Shown: positions 16,151 through 23,686, counted from the first letter of the stretch. The stretch is DNA of 32,230 nt from an uncultured Clostridium sp. (GCA_902785295.1 CACZYK010000060.1:1-32230); one strand, 5' to 3'. A program made the numbers and translations. The notes: a model not told the origin generated them from the letters alone.

Positions 16151-17410
16151 ATGGACGAATTTTTAAAAAACAAGATAAAACATAATCTTCAACGATTAAA
16201 AATAGCACTAAAATGGATTATTTTTTCTATTTTTTCTGGTATATTAGTTGGAGGTGTTGGAACTGCATTTTTTTATTGTATGGATTTTGTAACCTCTAAA
16301 AGAATGAGCCATCCATGGCTTATTTTCTTACTTCCACTTGGAGGAATTATAATAGTTTGGTTATATAAACTTCTTCACAATGAAAATGATACAGGAACAA
16401 ATTTAGTATTATCTGCAATTCACTCAAATAAAGAGATACCATTACGTATGGCACCATTAATCTTTATATCAACATTAATTACTCATTTATTTGGTGGTTC
16501 AGCAGGACGTGAAGGAGCAGCACTTCAATTAGGAGGAAGTATTGGAAACAGCTTAGGAAAATTATTTCGCTTTAATGATAAGGATAAGCATGTAATGATC
16601 ATGTGTGGAATGAGTGCAGCATTTTCATCACTTTTTGGAACTCCTATGGCAGCTGCTATCTTTTCAATGGAAGTTGTTACTGTTGGAATTATGCATTATT
16701 CAGCTTTACTTCCATGTGTAATTTCTTCCCTTGTTGCTCATGGAATTGCAGGATATTTTGGAGCTTCTGAAAAATTTTTTGATATTTCAAATATCCCAGC
16801 ACTTAATATAATTTCTTCTATAAAAATATCTTTTCTTGCAATATTATGTGCTTTAGTAAGTATTGTTTTTTGTATTATGCTCCATAAATCTCAAGCTTTA
16901 TATAAAAAATTTTTTAAAAATACATATATTCGTATAATTGTAGGAGGATGCATAATAATTTTATTAACATTACTTGTGGGAGACCAAACATATAATGGAG
17001 CAGGTATGAATGTTATTTCAAAATGTATAGATGGAACAGTAAGACCAGAAGCATTTTTCTTAAAAATGCTATTTACTGCAATAACTTTAGGAGCTGGGTT
17101 TAAGGGAGGAGAAATTGTACCTTCATTTTTTATAGGAGCTGCTTTTGGCTGTTTATTTGGTAACATTTTTGGATTTTACCCAACCCTATGCACTGCTATT
17201 GGAATGACATCTGTATTTTGTGGGGTAACTAATTGTCCTATTACTTCCTTATTAATAAGCTTTGAACTATTTGGCTATGATGGAATGCCATTTTTCCTTT
17301 TAGCAATTGCATTTAGCTATGTTCTTTCAGGATATTATGGATTATATAAAGCACAAAAGATTATGTATTCTAAATATAGAACAAATTATATTAATAAAAC
17401 AACTGAATAA
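16151..17410 (+). CDS. CLC-family anion transporter (chloride or fluoride)
   Basis: A ~419-aa integral membrane protein with the CLC signatures. The second selectivity motif keeps the gating Glu (GGSAGREGAALQLGGSIG), and the third is KGGEIVPSFFIGAAFG. The first motif is divergent: DTGTNLVL instead of GSGIPE. The stretch LRMAPLIFISTLITHLFGGSAGREG is strongly reminiscent of the fluoride-exporting CLC-F branch, but the third motif is less so, and no fluoride riboswitch is visible upstream, so the ion is undecided. I prefer ATG at 16151 after GGGGGGA; an upstream in-frame GTG at 16100 has no spaced ribosome site. Its last 22 bp are found again at 30342-30363. Confidence 0.85.
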   Translation: MDEFLKNKIKHNLQRLKIALKWIIFSIFSGILVGGVGTAFFYCMDFVTSKRMSHPWLIFLLPLGGIIIVWLYKLLHNENDTGTNLVLSAIHSNKEIPLRMAPLIFISTLITHLFGGSAGREGAALQLGGSIGNSLGKLFRFNDKDKHVMIMCGMSAAFSSLFGTPMAAAIFSMEVVTVGIMHYSALLPCVISSLVAHGIAGYFGASEKFFDISNIPALNIISSIKISFLAILCALVSIVFCIMLHKSQALYKKFFKNTYIRIIVGGCIIILLTLLVGDQTYNGAGMNVISKCIDGTVRPEAFFLKMLFTAITLGAGFKGGEIVPSFFIGAAFGCLFGNIFGFYPTLCTAIGMTSVFCGVTNCPITSLLISFELFGYDGMPFFLLAIAFSYVLSGYYGLYKAQKIMYSKYRTNYINKTTE

Positions 17411-17425
17411 TAAAATTGCAAAAAT

Positions 17426-17461
17426 AAGACCTAAACTCAATCTAAAATGAGTCTAGGTCTT
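17426..17461 (-). terminator. Terminator of secreted-protein cassette copy 1
   Basis: The stem AAGACCT/AGGTCTT extended by ACTCA/TGAGT, read on the minus strand, is followed by ATTTTTGC. It ends the gene at 17532-18020 and may also receive transcripts from the convergent CLC gene. Near-identical hairpins follow the other two copies. Confidence 0.8.
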
Positions 17462-17531
17462 TAAATTTATTTACTAAATATAATATTGTCTGAAATCAAC
17501 TACTGAATTTGATTTCTCATTTATCACTTGT

Positions 17532-18020
17532 TTAATATTGACTACTTCTGAAATCACTTAATGTATAGTTTTGTCCTTGATTATTATCCCAAGCATTTGC
17601 TTCCTTATAGTTGAAAACAAATTGAGCAGGACCATCTATAAATCCTGAAAGAGTCCAAAGTTCTTTTCCATTACCTAAAGATTTTACATAAGTTGCTTTA
17701 TTTGAATCTGACCAACTTCCATCAGAATTTTGATGATGCATAACTATTGTTTTGTGATAAGACTTATTGTCTACTATTAAATTAGCAGTATAAGAATAAG
17801 TAGCATAAGTATCTCTATAAACATTAGAATTACTGTGTATATAAGCACAAGTACCAGTTATAGTGATATCTTGAATTTGTACAGGTTTAGAGTAATATGC
17901 TGAACATTGATCATAAGTTGGTGCGAAATGGAAAGTACCAGCTGAAGCTGGAACTGCAGCAAATAATGCAGAAGATACAAGTACTGCTGATAAAACTTTT
18001 GTTAATTTTTTAAATTTCAT
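17532..18020 (-). CDS. Small secreted CBM21/53-like protein, copy 1
   Basis: A 162-aa protein with a Sec signal peptide (KKLTKVLSAVLVSSALFAAVPASA, cleavage after ASA near residue 27). The mature part is a single beta-rich domain. The motif series YTANLIVDNKSYHKTIVMHHQ, GSWSDSNKATYV, GNGKELWTLSG and FVFNYKEANAWDNNQGQNYT resembles starch-binding modules of families 21/53, whose hallmark is a YWDNNNGxNY end; here Trp-Asp-Asn-Asn is kept as AWDNN. There is no catalytic domain or anchor. It may bind glycans outside the cell or act as a small toxin-like or adhesin-like factor; only the secretion is well supported. Ends in SSQY beyond the other copies. Confidence 0.7.
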   Translation of the reverse strand: MKFKKLTKVLSAVLVSSALFAAVPASAGTFHFAPTYDQCSAYYSKPVQIQDITITGTCAYIHSNSNVYRDTYATYSYTANLIVDNKSYHKTIVMHHQNSDGSWSDSNKATYVKSLGNGKELWTLSGFIDGPAQFVFNYKEANAWDNNQGQNYTLSDFRSSQY

Positions 18021-18061
18021 AATAAAACATCTCCTAAAATTTATTTTTTATGACAGGGAAT

Positions 18062-18090
18062 ATAGTAACATGGAAATATATATAAGTAAA
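18062..18090 (-). promoter_or_regulatory. Promoter of secreted-protein copy 1
   Basis: On the minus strand TTTACT (18085-18090), 17 bp, TACTAT (18062-18067). The same -35/-10 pair at the same spacing is present in copy 3, and with TATTAT in copy 2. A CTCC complement (GGAG) ribosome site lies just before the start codon. Confidence 0.65.
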
Positions 18091-18158
18091 TAAAAAATAA
18101 ATATAAAAAATAAAAATATGTAAATAGTACAAAAAAAAATTAAAAATATTTAAAGTTA

Positions 18159-18174
18159 TTGTGAAAAAATACAA
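18159..18174. promoter_or_regulatory. Conserved TTGTG-N6-TACAA dyad upstream of copy 1
   Basis: The dyad is conserved at the same place about 70 bp upstream of the -35 in copy 2 (18907-18922) and copy 3 (31047-31062, TTGTG-N6-CACAA), inside an otherwise extremely A/T-rich leader. It is a candidate operator; the regulator is unknown. Confidence 0.4.
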
Positions 18175-18240
18175 TAAAAAACATATAAATATAAAAATTC
18201 AAACAATTTAATATAGTAGAAAAATATTTAGAATTAAAAC

Positions 18241-18276
18241 AAGACCTAAACTCAATCTAAAACGAGTCTAGGTCTT
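18241..18276 (-). terminator. Terminator of secreted-protein cassette copy 2
   Basis: AAGACCT (18241-18247) pairs with AGGTCTT (18270-18276), with the inner ACTCA/CGAGT arm partly paired. On the minus strand the hairpin is followed by GTTTTAATTC. Confidence 0.75.
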
Positions 18277-18297
18277 ATTTTTATTTACTAAATAATA

Positions 18298-18774
18298 TTA
18301 ATTGAAATCAGCTAATGTATAGTTTCTTCCATTATTATTATCCCAAGCATTTGCTTCCTTATAGTTGAAAACAAATTGAGCAGGTCTATCTATAACTCCA
18401 TTAAGAGTCCAAAGTTCCTTTCCATTACCTAAAGATTTTACATAAGTTGCTTTATTTGAATCTACCCATTCTCCTGTATAAGTTTGATGATGCATAACTA
18501 TTGTTTTGTTATAAGAATTATTGCTTACTATTATATTAGCTGTATATGAATACATAGCATAAGTATCATTATAAATATTATATGGAGAGTGTACATAAGC
18601 AAAAACATAATTTATATTAACGTCTTGAACTTTTATTGTTTGATTGTAATATCCTTGGTTTTGAGCATAAGTTGGAGCACCATGATAAGTAGCAGCTGAA
18701 GCTGGAACTGCAGTTAATAATGCAGAAGATACAAGTAATGCTGATAATACTTTTGTTAATTTTTTAAATTTCAT
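18298..18774 (-). CDS. Small secreted CBM21/53-like protein, copy 2
   Basis: A 158-aa paralogue of the protein at 17532-18020, with a near-identical signal peptide (ALLVSSALLTAVPASAATYHG) and C-terminal half (SNKATYVKSLGNGKELWTLNG, FVFNYKEANAWDNNNGRNYT). The middle (about residues 45-75, VNINYVFAYVHSPYNIYNDTYAMYSYTAN) differs. The NNNGRNY ending is closer to the CBM21/53 consensus than in copy 1. It has its own promoter and terminator, so it is a monocistronic gene. Confidence 0.7.
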   Translation of the reverse strand: MKFKKLTKVLSALLVSSALLTAVPASAATYHGAPTYAQNQGYYNQTIKVQDVNINYVFAYVHSPYNIYNDTYAMYSYTANIIVSNNSYNKTIVMHHQTYTGEWVDSNKATYVKSLGNGKELWTLNGVIDRPAQFVFNYKEANAWDNNNGRNYTLADFN

Positions 18775-19226
18775 AATAAAAACTCCTTTAAAATTAATAA
18801 TTTATTTTCATCCCAGGAAGATAATACCATGAAGAGAACTGTAAGTAAATATTAAAAATAAAAATATGTAAATAATACAAAAAAAGTCTAAAAATATTTG
18901 GAATTATTGTGAAGGAATACAATAAAATACATATAAATATAAAAATTCAAAAAATTTAATATAGTAGAAAAACATTTAAAATAGTGATTTGAAAGAAATT
19001 TTATATAAATGAAAAAACTAAATTATAAAGTAGATATAAAATATATGATTAATATACCATAAATTTACTTGACAAAAGAAAAAAGCTATTCTATACTAAA
19101 ACATAGAAAACATATAAAAATAGTAAGAATAATGAAAGCAAAAAAATATAGACTTTAATGGCAAATGTTACTTAAAATATTTTTGCATTTAAAATACTAC
19201 AACACATAAAGGAAAGTGAATATTTT
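18775..19226. other. Intergenic region between copy 2 and metY
   Basis: A 452-bp A/T-rich stretch. Its left half is the copy 2 promoter (TATTAT complement at 18821-18826, TTTACT complement at 18844-18849) and leader with the dyad at 18907-18922. Its right half holds the divergent metY promoter (19069-19097) and the shared 20-bp motif. No additional gene or riboswitch core was recognised. Confidence 0.6.
19069..19120 (+). promoter_or_regulatory. metY promoter with shared 20-bp operator-like motif
   Basis: A consensus TTGACA (19069-19074), 17 bp, TATACT (19092-19097). Starting 4 bp after the -10 is ACATAGAAAACATATAAAAA (19101-19120), which recurs with one change in the cysK promoter at 23611-23630. 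Its position over the transcription start suggests a repressor site. Confidence 0.7.
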
Positions 19227-20465
19227 ATGAAAAATAAATTAAAGTTTAATACTTCACTTTTACATGGAAATATAGAAAGTGAAAAAAGAACAGGGGCAAC
19301 CTTAACTCCAATATATCAATCCAATGCTTTTGAGCAAGAATCAGCAGAAAAATTAGAAAAAATATTTTTAAATAAGGCGCCTGGCTTTTCCTACACAAGA
19401 ATTAATAATCCTACAGTAGCATCATTTGAAGAAAGAATTACATTACTTGAAGGAGGAATTGCCACAGTTGCCTGTGCATCAGGGATGGCAGCAATTTTTA
19501 ATGCAATAGTAAATGTAGTAAATAGTGGAGATGAAATAATAGCAAGTTCAGGAATATTTGGTGGAACAATTGGACTTTTTAATGATTTAGAGAATTTAGG
19601 AATTCAAACAAAATATGTTAGTGAAATGACAGTTGATGAACTTAAAAAAAATGTAACAGAAAAAACAAAGGTTATTTTTGCAGAAACTATAGGAAATCCT
19701 AAATTAGATGTAATAGATATAGAAAAAATTTCACAATTTACAAAGGAAAAAAATATTTTATTTATTGTTGATAATACAGTTGCTACCGCTTATTTGGTAA
19801 AACCTATCAAGCTTGGAGCAGATATTGTTATTAATTCTTCATCTAAATACATAAATGGTAGTGGAAACTCTATAAGTGGAGTCATTACAGATAGTGGAAA
19901 ATTTAAGTGGGATGAAGATAGATATCCATCTATGAAGAAATATAAAAAGATGGGACCATTTGCATATGTTGCAAAGCTTAGGGATGCATTATTTAGAAAC
20001 ACAGGTGCTTGTCTTTCACCATTTAATGCTTATCTTAATAGCCTAGGTCTTGAAACATTGGGTTTGCGTATGGAACGCTCATGCAGTAATGCATATAAAT
20101 TAGCTAAATGGTTTGAAGACAATGAAAAAATTGTTTCTGTAAATTATCCAGGGCTTGAGAGTAGTCCATATAATAACATTGCAAAAAAGCAGTTTAAAAA
20201 TGGCTATGGAGCTATGGTAACAATTAGGGTTGGCTCAAAGGAAAAAGCTTTTTCAATAATAAATAATTTAAAGTATGCACTTAGGGTTTCTAATATTGGA
20301 GATACAAAAACTTTAGTAATACATCCTCATTCTACAATTTACTCACATAGTGATGAAGAAGAAAAAGAAAGAGCTGGAGTTTATGACGATTTAATACGTA
20401 TTAGTGTTGGAATTGAAGATATAGAAGATTTAATAGAAGATTTTAATCAAGCAATTAATGCTTAA
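19227..20465 (+). CDS. metY: O-acetylhomoserine sulfhydrylase, MetY type (PLP enzyme)
   Basis: A 412-aa Cys/Met-metabolism PLP enzyme of the gamma-family. Substrate and cofactor features include SNAFEQESAEKL, FSYTRINNPTVASFEERI, CASGMAAIFNAI, ETIGNPKLDVIDI, IVDNTVATAYLVKPI and the Schiff-base Lys in VINSSSKYINGSGNSISG. Length and the CLSPFNAYLNSLGLETLGLRMERSC segment fit O-acetylhomoserine sulfhydrylase (homocysteine formation) rather than cystathionine gamma-synthase. It heads an operon with sulfite reductase and a ThiS/ThiF/JAMM set. This is the gene content of the Wolinella pathway, in which MetY takes sulfur from a protein thiocarboxylate rather than from free sulfide. Confidence 0.88.
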   Translation: MKNKLKFNTSLLHGNIESEKRTGATLTPIYQSNAFEQESAEKLEKIFLNKAPGFSYTRINNPTVASFEERITLLEGGIATVACASGMAAIFNAIVNVVNSGDEIIASSGIFGGTIGLFNDLENLGIQTKYVSEMTVDELKKNVTEKTKVIFAETIGNPKLDVIDIEKISQFTKEKNILFIVDNTVATAYLVKPIKLGADIVINSSSKYINGSGNSISGVITDSGKFKWDEDRYPSMKKYKKMGPFAYVAKLRDALFRNTGACLSPFNAYLNSLGLETLGLRMERSCSNAYKLAKWFEDNEKIVSVNYPGLESSPYNNIAKKQFKNGYGAMVTIRVGSKEKAFSIINNLKYALRVSNIGDTKTLVIHPHSTIYSHSDEEEKERAGVYDDLIRISVGIEDIEDLIEDFNQAINA

Positions 20466-20491
20466 TATAAATAAATTAAGGGGGTTATTTT

Positions 20492-21352
20492 ATGGCGATA
20501 GATTATTCATCATTAAAAAAAGGTGGTTTCATGAGACAGAAGCAAAAGGGAAACTTTTCTCTTAGGCTTCAAGTAGTAGGTGGGAATTTAACAGCAGAAA
20601 ATTTAAAAAAGATATATGAAGTTGCAGAAAAATATGGACAAGGTTATGTTCATTTAACATCAAGACAAGGAGTTGAAATTCCATTTATTAAATTTGAGGA
20701 TATAGAAGAAGTAAAGGCAGAGCTTGCAAAAGGTGGATGTAAGCCAGGAGTATGTGGACCAAGAGTTCGTACTGTTACAGCGTGTCAAGGAAATCAAATA
20801 TGTCCAAGTGGTAATATTGATACATATAAAATTGCACAAGAACTTGATGCAAGATACTTTGGAAGAGAACTTCCTCATAAATTTAAATTTGGAGTAACTG
20901 GATGTCAAAATAACTGCTTAAAGGCAGAAGAAAATGACCTTGGAGTAAAAGGTGCAAGTGATGTTCATTGGGAAAAAGATAAATGTATCTTTTGTGGTGT
21001 TTGTGAAAAGGCATGTCGTGAAGGAGCAATAAAAATAAGTGGTAATGAATTAACAGTTGATACTGACAAGTGTACTTATTGTGGACGTTGTGAAAAATCA
21101 TGTCCAACAGGAGCTTGGGAAGGAAAGAGTGCTTATATTGTATCATTTGGAGGATTGTTTGGAAATACAATTAATAAAGGAAGTTCTTTCTTACCATTAA
21201 TAAAAGATGAAGAACAACTTTATCGTGTAACAGATGCTGCAATACAATTTTTTGCTGATAATGCAAAACCAGGAGAAAGATTTAAATTTACAATAGATAG
21301 AGTTGGTGAAGAAAAATTTAAAGAAGTTATTAAGGAGGCATATAATGGATAA
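20492..21352 (+). CDS. Small siroheme/ferredoxin-type sulfite reductase
   Basis: A 286-aa protein. The N-terminus (FSLRLQVVGGNLTAENLKKI, VHLTSRQGVEIPFI) is the nitrite/sulfite reductase ferredoxin-like half-domain. The coupled siroheme-[4Fe-4S] ligands appear as TACQGNQICPSG (Cys-x5-Cys) and GCQNNCLKAEENDLG (Cys-x3-Cys). Two ferredoxin clusters follow: CIFCGVCEKACREG and CTYCGRCEKSCPTG. It is about half the size of assimilatory enzymes and resembles the AsrC/small-Sir group. Role: six-electron reduction of sulfite to sulfide, supplying the carrier proteins encoded downstream. Ribosome site GGGGG; the end overlaps tusA by 8 bp. No siroheme biosynthesis genes are in the window. Confidence 0.87.
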   Translation: MAIDYSSLKKGGFMRQKQKGNFSLRLQVVGGNLTAENLKKIYEVAEKYGQGYVHLTSRQGVEIPFIKFEDIEEVKAELAKGGCKPGVCGPRVRTVTACQGNQICPSGNIDTYKIAQELDARYFGRELPHKFKFGVTGCQNNCLKAEENDLGVKGASDVHWEKDKCIFCGVCEKACREGAIKISGNELTVDTDKCTYCGRCEKSCPTGAWEGKSAYIVSFGGLFGNTINKGSSFLPLIKDEEQLYRVTDAAIQFFADNAKPGERFKFTIDRVGEEKFKEVIKEAYNG

Positions 21353-21590
21353 TTTTAATATAACAGATACAGTTGATATAACAGATGTTGTTTGCCCATT
21401 AACTTTTGTTAAGGCAAAGGTAGCAATAGAAGAATTAGAAGATGGAGAAATCTTATCAGTAAGAATGAATGATGGGGAACCAGTTCAAAATGTTCCAAGA
21501 AGTCTTAAGGAAGAAGGACATCAAATTTTAAAACTAATAGATAATGAAGATGGAACTTATAATCTTATAGTTAAGAAGGTAGAAGAGTAA
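21345..21590 (+). CDS. tusA: TusA-family sulfur-carrier protein
   Basis: An 81-aa protein with a TusA fold pattern: TVDITDVVCPLTFVKAKVAIEELEDGEILSV then a PRSLKEEGHQIL helix. The sulfur-accepting Cys is in CPLT, where the classical CPxP proline is replaced by Thr, as in a subgroup found beside sulfite reductases. I start at ATG 21345, preceded by AAGGAGG; a longer frame to 21303 lies inside the reductase gene. It overlaps the reductase stop by 8 bp, so the two are likely made together, and it may pass persulfide sulfur towards the thiocarboxylate carrier (inference). Confidence 0.85.
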   Translation: MDNFNITDTVDITDVVCPLTFVKAKVAIEELEDGEILSVRMNDGEPVQNVPRSLKEEGHQILKLIDNEDGTYNLIVKKVEE

Positions 21591-21626
21591 AAGCTAATAA
21601 AAGTATAACTAAAGGCGGTGAATTAA

Positions 21627-21950
21627 TTGGCAATAAGAGTGAATGAGGAGAACTTTGAAAAAGAGGTTCTTAAATCAGAAATACCTGTGCTTGTGGAATT
21701 TTATTCTGATTCTTGCATTCCATGCAAACGCTTATCTCCAATATTAGGGGATTTAGAAGAAGAATATGAAGATAAATTAAAAGTAGTAAAGGTTAATGTT
21801 AATTTTGATGAAAAGCTTGCTCAAGATTATGATGTTTTAGCTTCTCCAACTATGGTTCTTTTTAAGAATGGAGAGGAAATAAACAGAATAAGAGGCTTAA
21901 AAAAGAAAAATGAAATAGAAGAAATACTTAATATTAGGGGGGTAAAGTAA
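21627..21950 (+). CDS. Thioredoxin-like protein with CIPC active site
   Basis: A 107-aa thioredoxin fold: VLVEFYSDSCIPCKRLSPIL carries the redox Cys pair as C-I-P-C in place of WCGPC, and the cis-Pro is in VLASPTMVLF. The TTG start follows GGCGGTG with suitable spacing. The unusual active site and its place between a TusA-like protein and a ThiS-like carrier suggest a dedicated reductant or persulfide handler rather than the housekeeping thioredoxin. Confidence 0.87.
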   Translation: MAIRVNEENFEKEVLKSEIPVLVEFYSDSCIPCKRLSPILGDLEEEYEDKLKVVKVNVNFDEKLAQDYDVLASPTMVLFKNGEEINRIRGLKKKNEIEEILNIRGVK

Positions 21951-22159
21951 TGTTAATAAAAATAGCAGGTGAAGAAAAAGAAGTAAGAGATGGAATTACA
22001 GTTTCAGAACTTATAGTAGAAGAAAAGGTAGAAAATGCAGAATATGTAACAGTAAGTCTTAATGATGAATTCTTAAAGCGTGCAGATTTTGAAACTACAA
22101 AATTAAAGGAAAATGATTCAGTAGAGTTTATATACTTTATGGGAGGGGGATGTTTTTAG
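21950..22159 (+). CDS. ThiS/HcyS-like sulfur-carrier protein ending GGGCF
   Basis: A 69-aa ubiquitin-like carrier: MLIKIAGEEKEV at the start, ITVSELI, and the C-terminus SVEFIYFMGGGCF. Working ThiS-type carriers end in Gly-Gly, which is adenylated and converted to a thiocarboxylate. Here two residues, Cys-Phe, follow. The same Cys-Phe tail is known for QbsE of thioquinolobactin biosynthesis, where the JAMM protease QbsD removes it. A JAMM gene lies 0.8 kb downstream (22975). The start overlaps the thioredoxin gene's stop by one base with AGGGGGG upstream. Confidence 0.88.
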   Translation: MLIKIAGEEKEVRDGITVSELIVEEKVENAEYVTVSLNDEFLKRADFETTKLKENDSVEFIYFMGGGCF

Positions 22160-22965
22160 TGGCATTTACAAATGAACAATTAGAAAGATATTCTCGTCAT
22201 ATTATATTAAAAGAAGTTGGTGCAAAGGGACAAAAGAAATTATTAAATGCTAAAGTATTAATAATTGGAGCTGGAGGTCTTGGTGCTCCAGCAGCTATGT
22301 ATCTTGCAGCAGCTGGTGTTGGAACAATAGGAATAGTTGATGCCGATGAAGTTGATTTATCTAATTTACAAAGACAAATTATTCACACAACAAATGACGT
22401 TGGAAAAGCAAAGGTAAAATCAGCAAAGGAAACTATGAATGCTATAAATCCAGATGTAACAGTAAATACATATCGTGAATTTGTAACATCAGAAAATATT
22501 ATGGATTTAATAAAGGATTATGACTTTATAATTGATGGAACAGATAATTTCCCAGCAAAGTTTTTAATAAATGATGCTTGTGTAATGGCTAAAAAACCAT
22601 TTTCACATGCTGGAATTATAAGATTTAAGGGACAACTTATGACCTATGTTCCAGGACAAGGACCATGCTATAGATGTGTATTTAAAAATCCTCCACCAAA
22701 GGATGCAGTACCAACATGTAAGCAAGCTGGAGTTATTGGGGCTATGGGTGGAGTTATTGGAAGCCTTCAAGCTATGGAAGCAATTAAATATATTTTAGGA
22801 GTAGGGGATTTATTAGTTGGAAAATTATTAACATATGATGCATTAAAAATGGAATTCCGTACTATAACACTTCCTAAAAAAGTTCCTGATTGTGGAGTTT
22901 GTGGAGAACATCCTACCATAACAAAATTAATTGATTATGAACAAGCTGAATGTGATGGAAAGTAG
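22159..22965 (+). CDS. ThiF/MoeB/HcyF-family adenylyltransferase (E1-like)
   Basis: A 268-aa enzyme that adenylates the carrier's C-terminal Gly. The ATP-binding GAGGLGAPAAMYLAAAGVG, VDADEVDLSNLQRQI, the IDGTDNFPAKFLINDAC region and two zinc Cys pairs (CYRC and CGVC) are all present, as is the PTCKQAG cysteine. The start is taken as GTG 22159, which shares a base with the carrier's stop (TAGTG) and lies 9 bases after GGGAGGGGG; the ATG at 22150 touches that ribosome site. Coupled translation with the carrier supports a functional pair. Confidence 0.92.
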   Translation: MAFTNEQLERYSRHIILKEVGAKGQKKLLNAKVLIIGAGGLGAPAAMYLAAAGVGTIGIVDADEVDLSNLQRQIIHTTNDVGKAKVKSAKETMNAINPDVTVNTYREFVTSENIMDLIKDYDFIIDGTDNFPAKFLINDACVMAKKPFSHAGIIRFKGQLMTYVPGQGPCYRCVFKNPPPKDAVPTCKQAGVIGAMGGVIGSLQAMEAIKYILGVGDLLVGKLLTYDALKMEFRTITLPKKVPDCGVCGEHPTITKLIDYEQAECDGK

Positions 22966-22974
22966 GGATATTAA

Positions 22975-23394
22975 ATGATATATTTAAAGAAAAAGGATTA
23001 TGATATTATTTTAAACCATGCAATAAAAGGCTTGCCAAATGAGGCTTGTGGATTAATTGCTGGATTCAAAAAAGAAAATGATGAAAAATATGTTGAAAAA
23101 GTATATCTTCTTAAAAACATTGATAACAGCAATGAACATTTTTCAATGGATCCAAAGGAACAATTATCTGCAATAAAGGATATGAGAGCAAATAAGCTTG
23201 TAATGCTTGGAAACTTTCATTCTCATCCAGAGTCACCTTCAAGACCTTCTGAGGAAGATAAGCGTCTTGCTTATGACTCAACAGTAAATTATTTAATTTT
23301 ATCATTAATGGATAGAGAAAATCCTGTATTAAAAGCATTTAATATTATTGAAAATAAAAATGTTAGTGAAGAACCAATTAAAATTATAGAATAG
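22975..23394 (+). CDS. JAMM/Mov34-family metalloprotease, HcyD/QbsD/Mec-like
   Basis: A 139-aa zinc protease. The JAMM motif is complete: Glu in LPNEACGLIAG and H-S-H-P in NFHSHPESPSRPSEEDK with the downstream Ser and Asp. Stand-alone bacterial JAMM proteins of this size trim C-terminal extensions from sulfur carriers (QbsD, HcyD) or release cysteine from a carrier adduct (Mec). The adjacent carrier ending GGGCF is the obvious substrate. It lies 9 bp after the adenylyltransferase gene and is the last gene of the first module, followed by a strong terminator. Confidence 0.9.
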   Translation: MIYLKKKDYDIILNHAIKGLPNEACGLIAGFKKENDEKYVEKVYLLKNIDNSNEHFSMDPKEQLSAIKDMRANKLVMLGNFHSHPESPSRPSEEDKRLAYDSTVNYLILSLMDRENPVLKAFNIIENKNVSEEPIKIIE

Positions 23395-23429
23395 ATGGTA
23401 ATAATAAAAGAATTACAACATAGAAATTT

Positions 23430-23480
23430 TTAACCCATAAAAGCATATATGTTATATTGCTTTTATGGGTTAAATTTTTT
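23430..23480 (+). terminator. Strong terminator separating the two sulfur modules
   Basis: A perfect 16-bp stem TTAACCCATAAAAGCA (23430-23445) / 23458-23473 with a 12-base loop, followed by ATTTTTTT. It separates the metY operon from the cysK promoter. Confidence 0.92.
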
Positions 23481-23574
23481 TATATCCACTTTTAAAGTGA
23501 GAATAATTGCAAAAATGGCAATAAAACTTAATAAAATAAAAAAACAAAAATGTCGATAAATGTTAAAAATTTCA

Positions 23575-23630
23575 TTGACAAATTTATGAATTGGTGATAA
23601 TATATAAATAACATAGTAAACATATAAAAA
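23575..23630 (+). promoter_or_regulatory. cysK promoter with shared 20-bp operator-like motif
   Basis: TTGACA (23575-23580), 17 bp, then TAATAT within TGATAATAT. ACATAGTAAACATATAAAAA (23611-23630) differs at one position from the motif downstream of the metY -10. The common position near the transcription start suggests co-repression by a cysteine- or sulfide-responsive factor (CymR-like role, inferred). Confidence 0.65.
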
Positions 23631-23686
23631 AGGTATGAATTAAATTATATATATTTAAAAGAGTGGTTATATAGGGAGGAATTTAT

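Larger units (their letters stand above)
17389..18228 (-). repeat. Secreted-protein cassette, copy R1 (direct repeat)
   Basis: The unit comprises terminator, CDS, promoter and a ~210-bp conserved upstream stretch ending near TATAGTAGAAAAATATT. It is shared with R2 (about 18241-18980) and R3 (30342-31116), all in the same orientation. R1 and R3 match with a single mismatch from within the CLC gene end (17389) up to the terminator. Confidence 0.85.
18241..18980 (-). repeat. Secreted-protein cassette, copy R2 (tandem with R1)
   Basis: The same terminator-CDS-promoter-leader unit as R1, following it directly head to tail. Its leader is more diverged than those of R1 and R3 (TATTAT rather than TACTAT, several substitutions), so it appears to be the older duplicate. 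Confidence 0.8.

Noticed and set aside
20883-21170. 95-codon minus-strand frame opposite the sulfite reductase
   Set aside because: Antisense shadow of the Cys-rich ferredoxin region, shown by its His/Leu/Tyr bias; no ribosome site.
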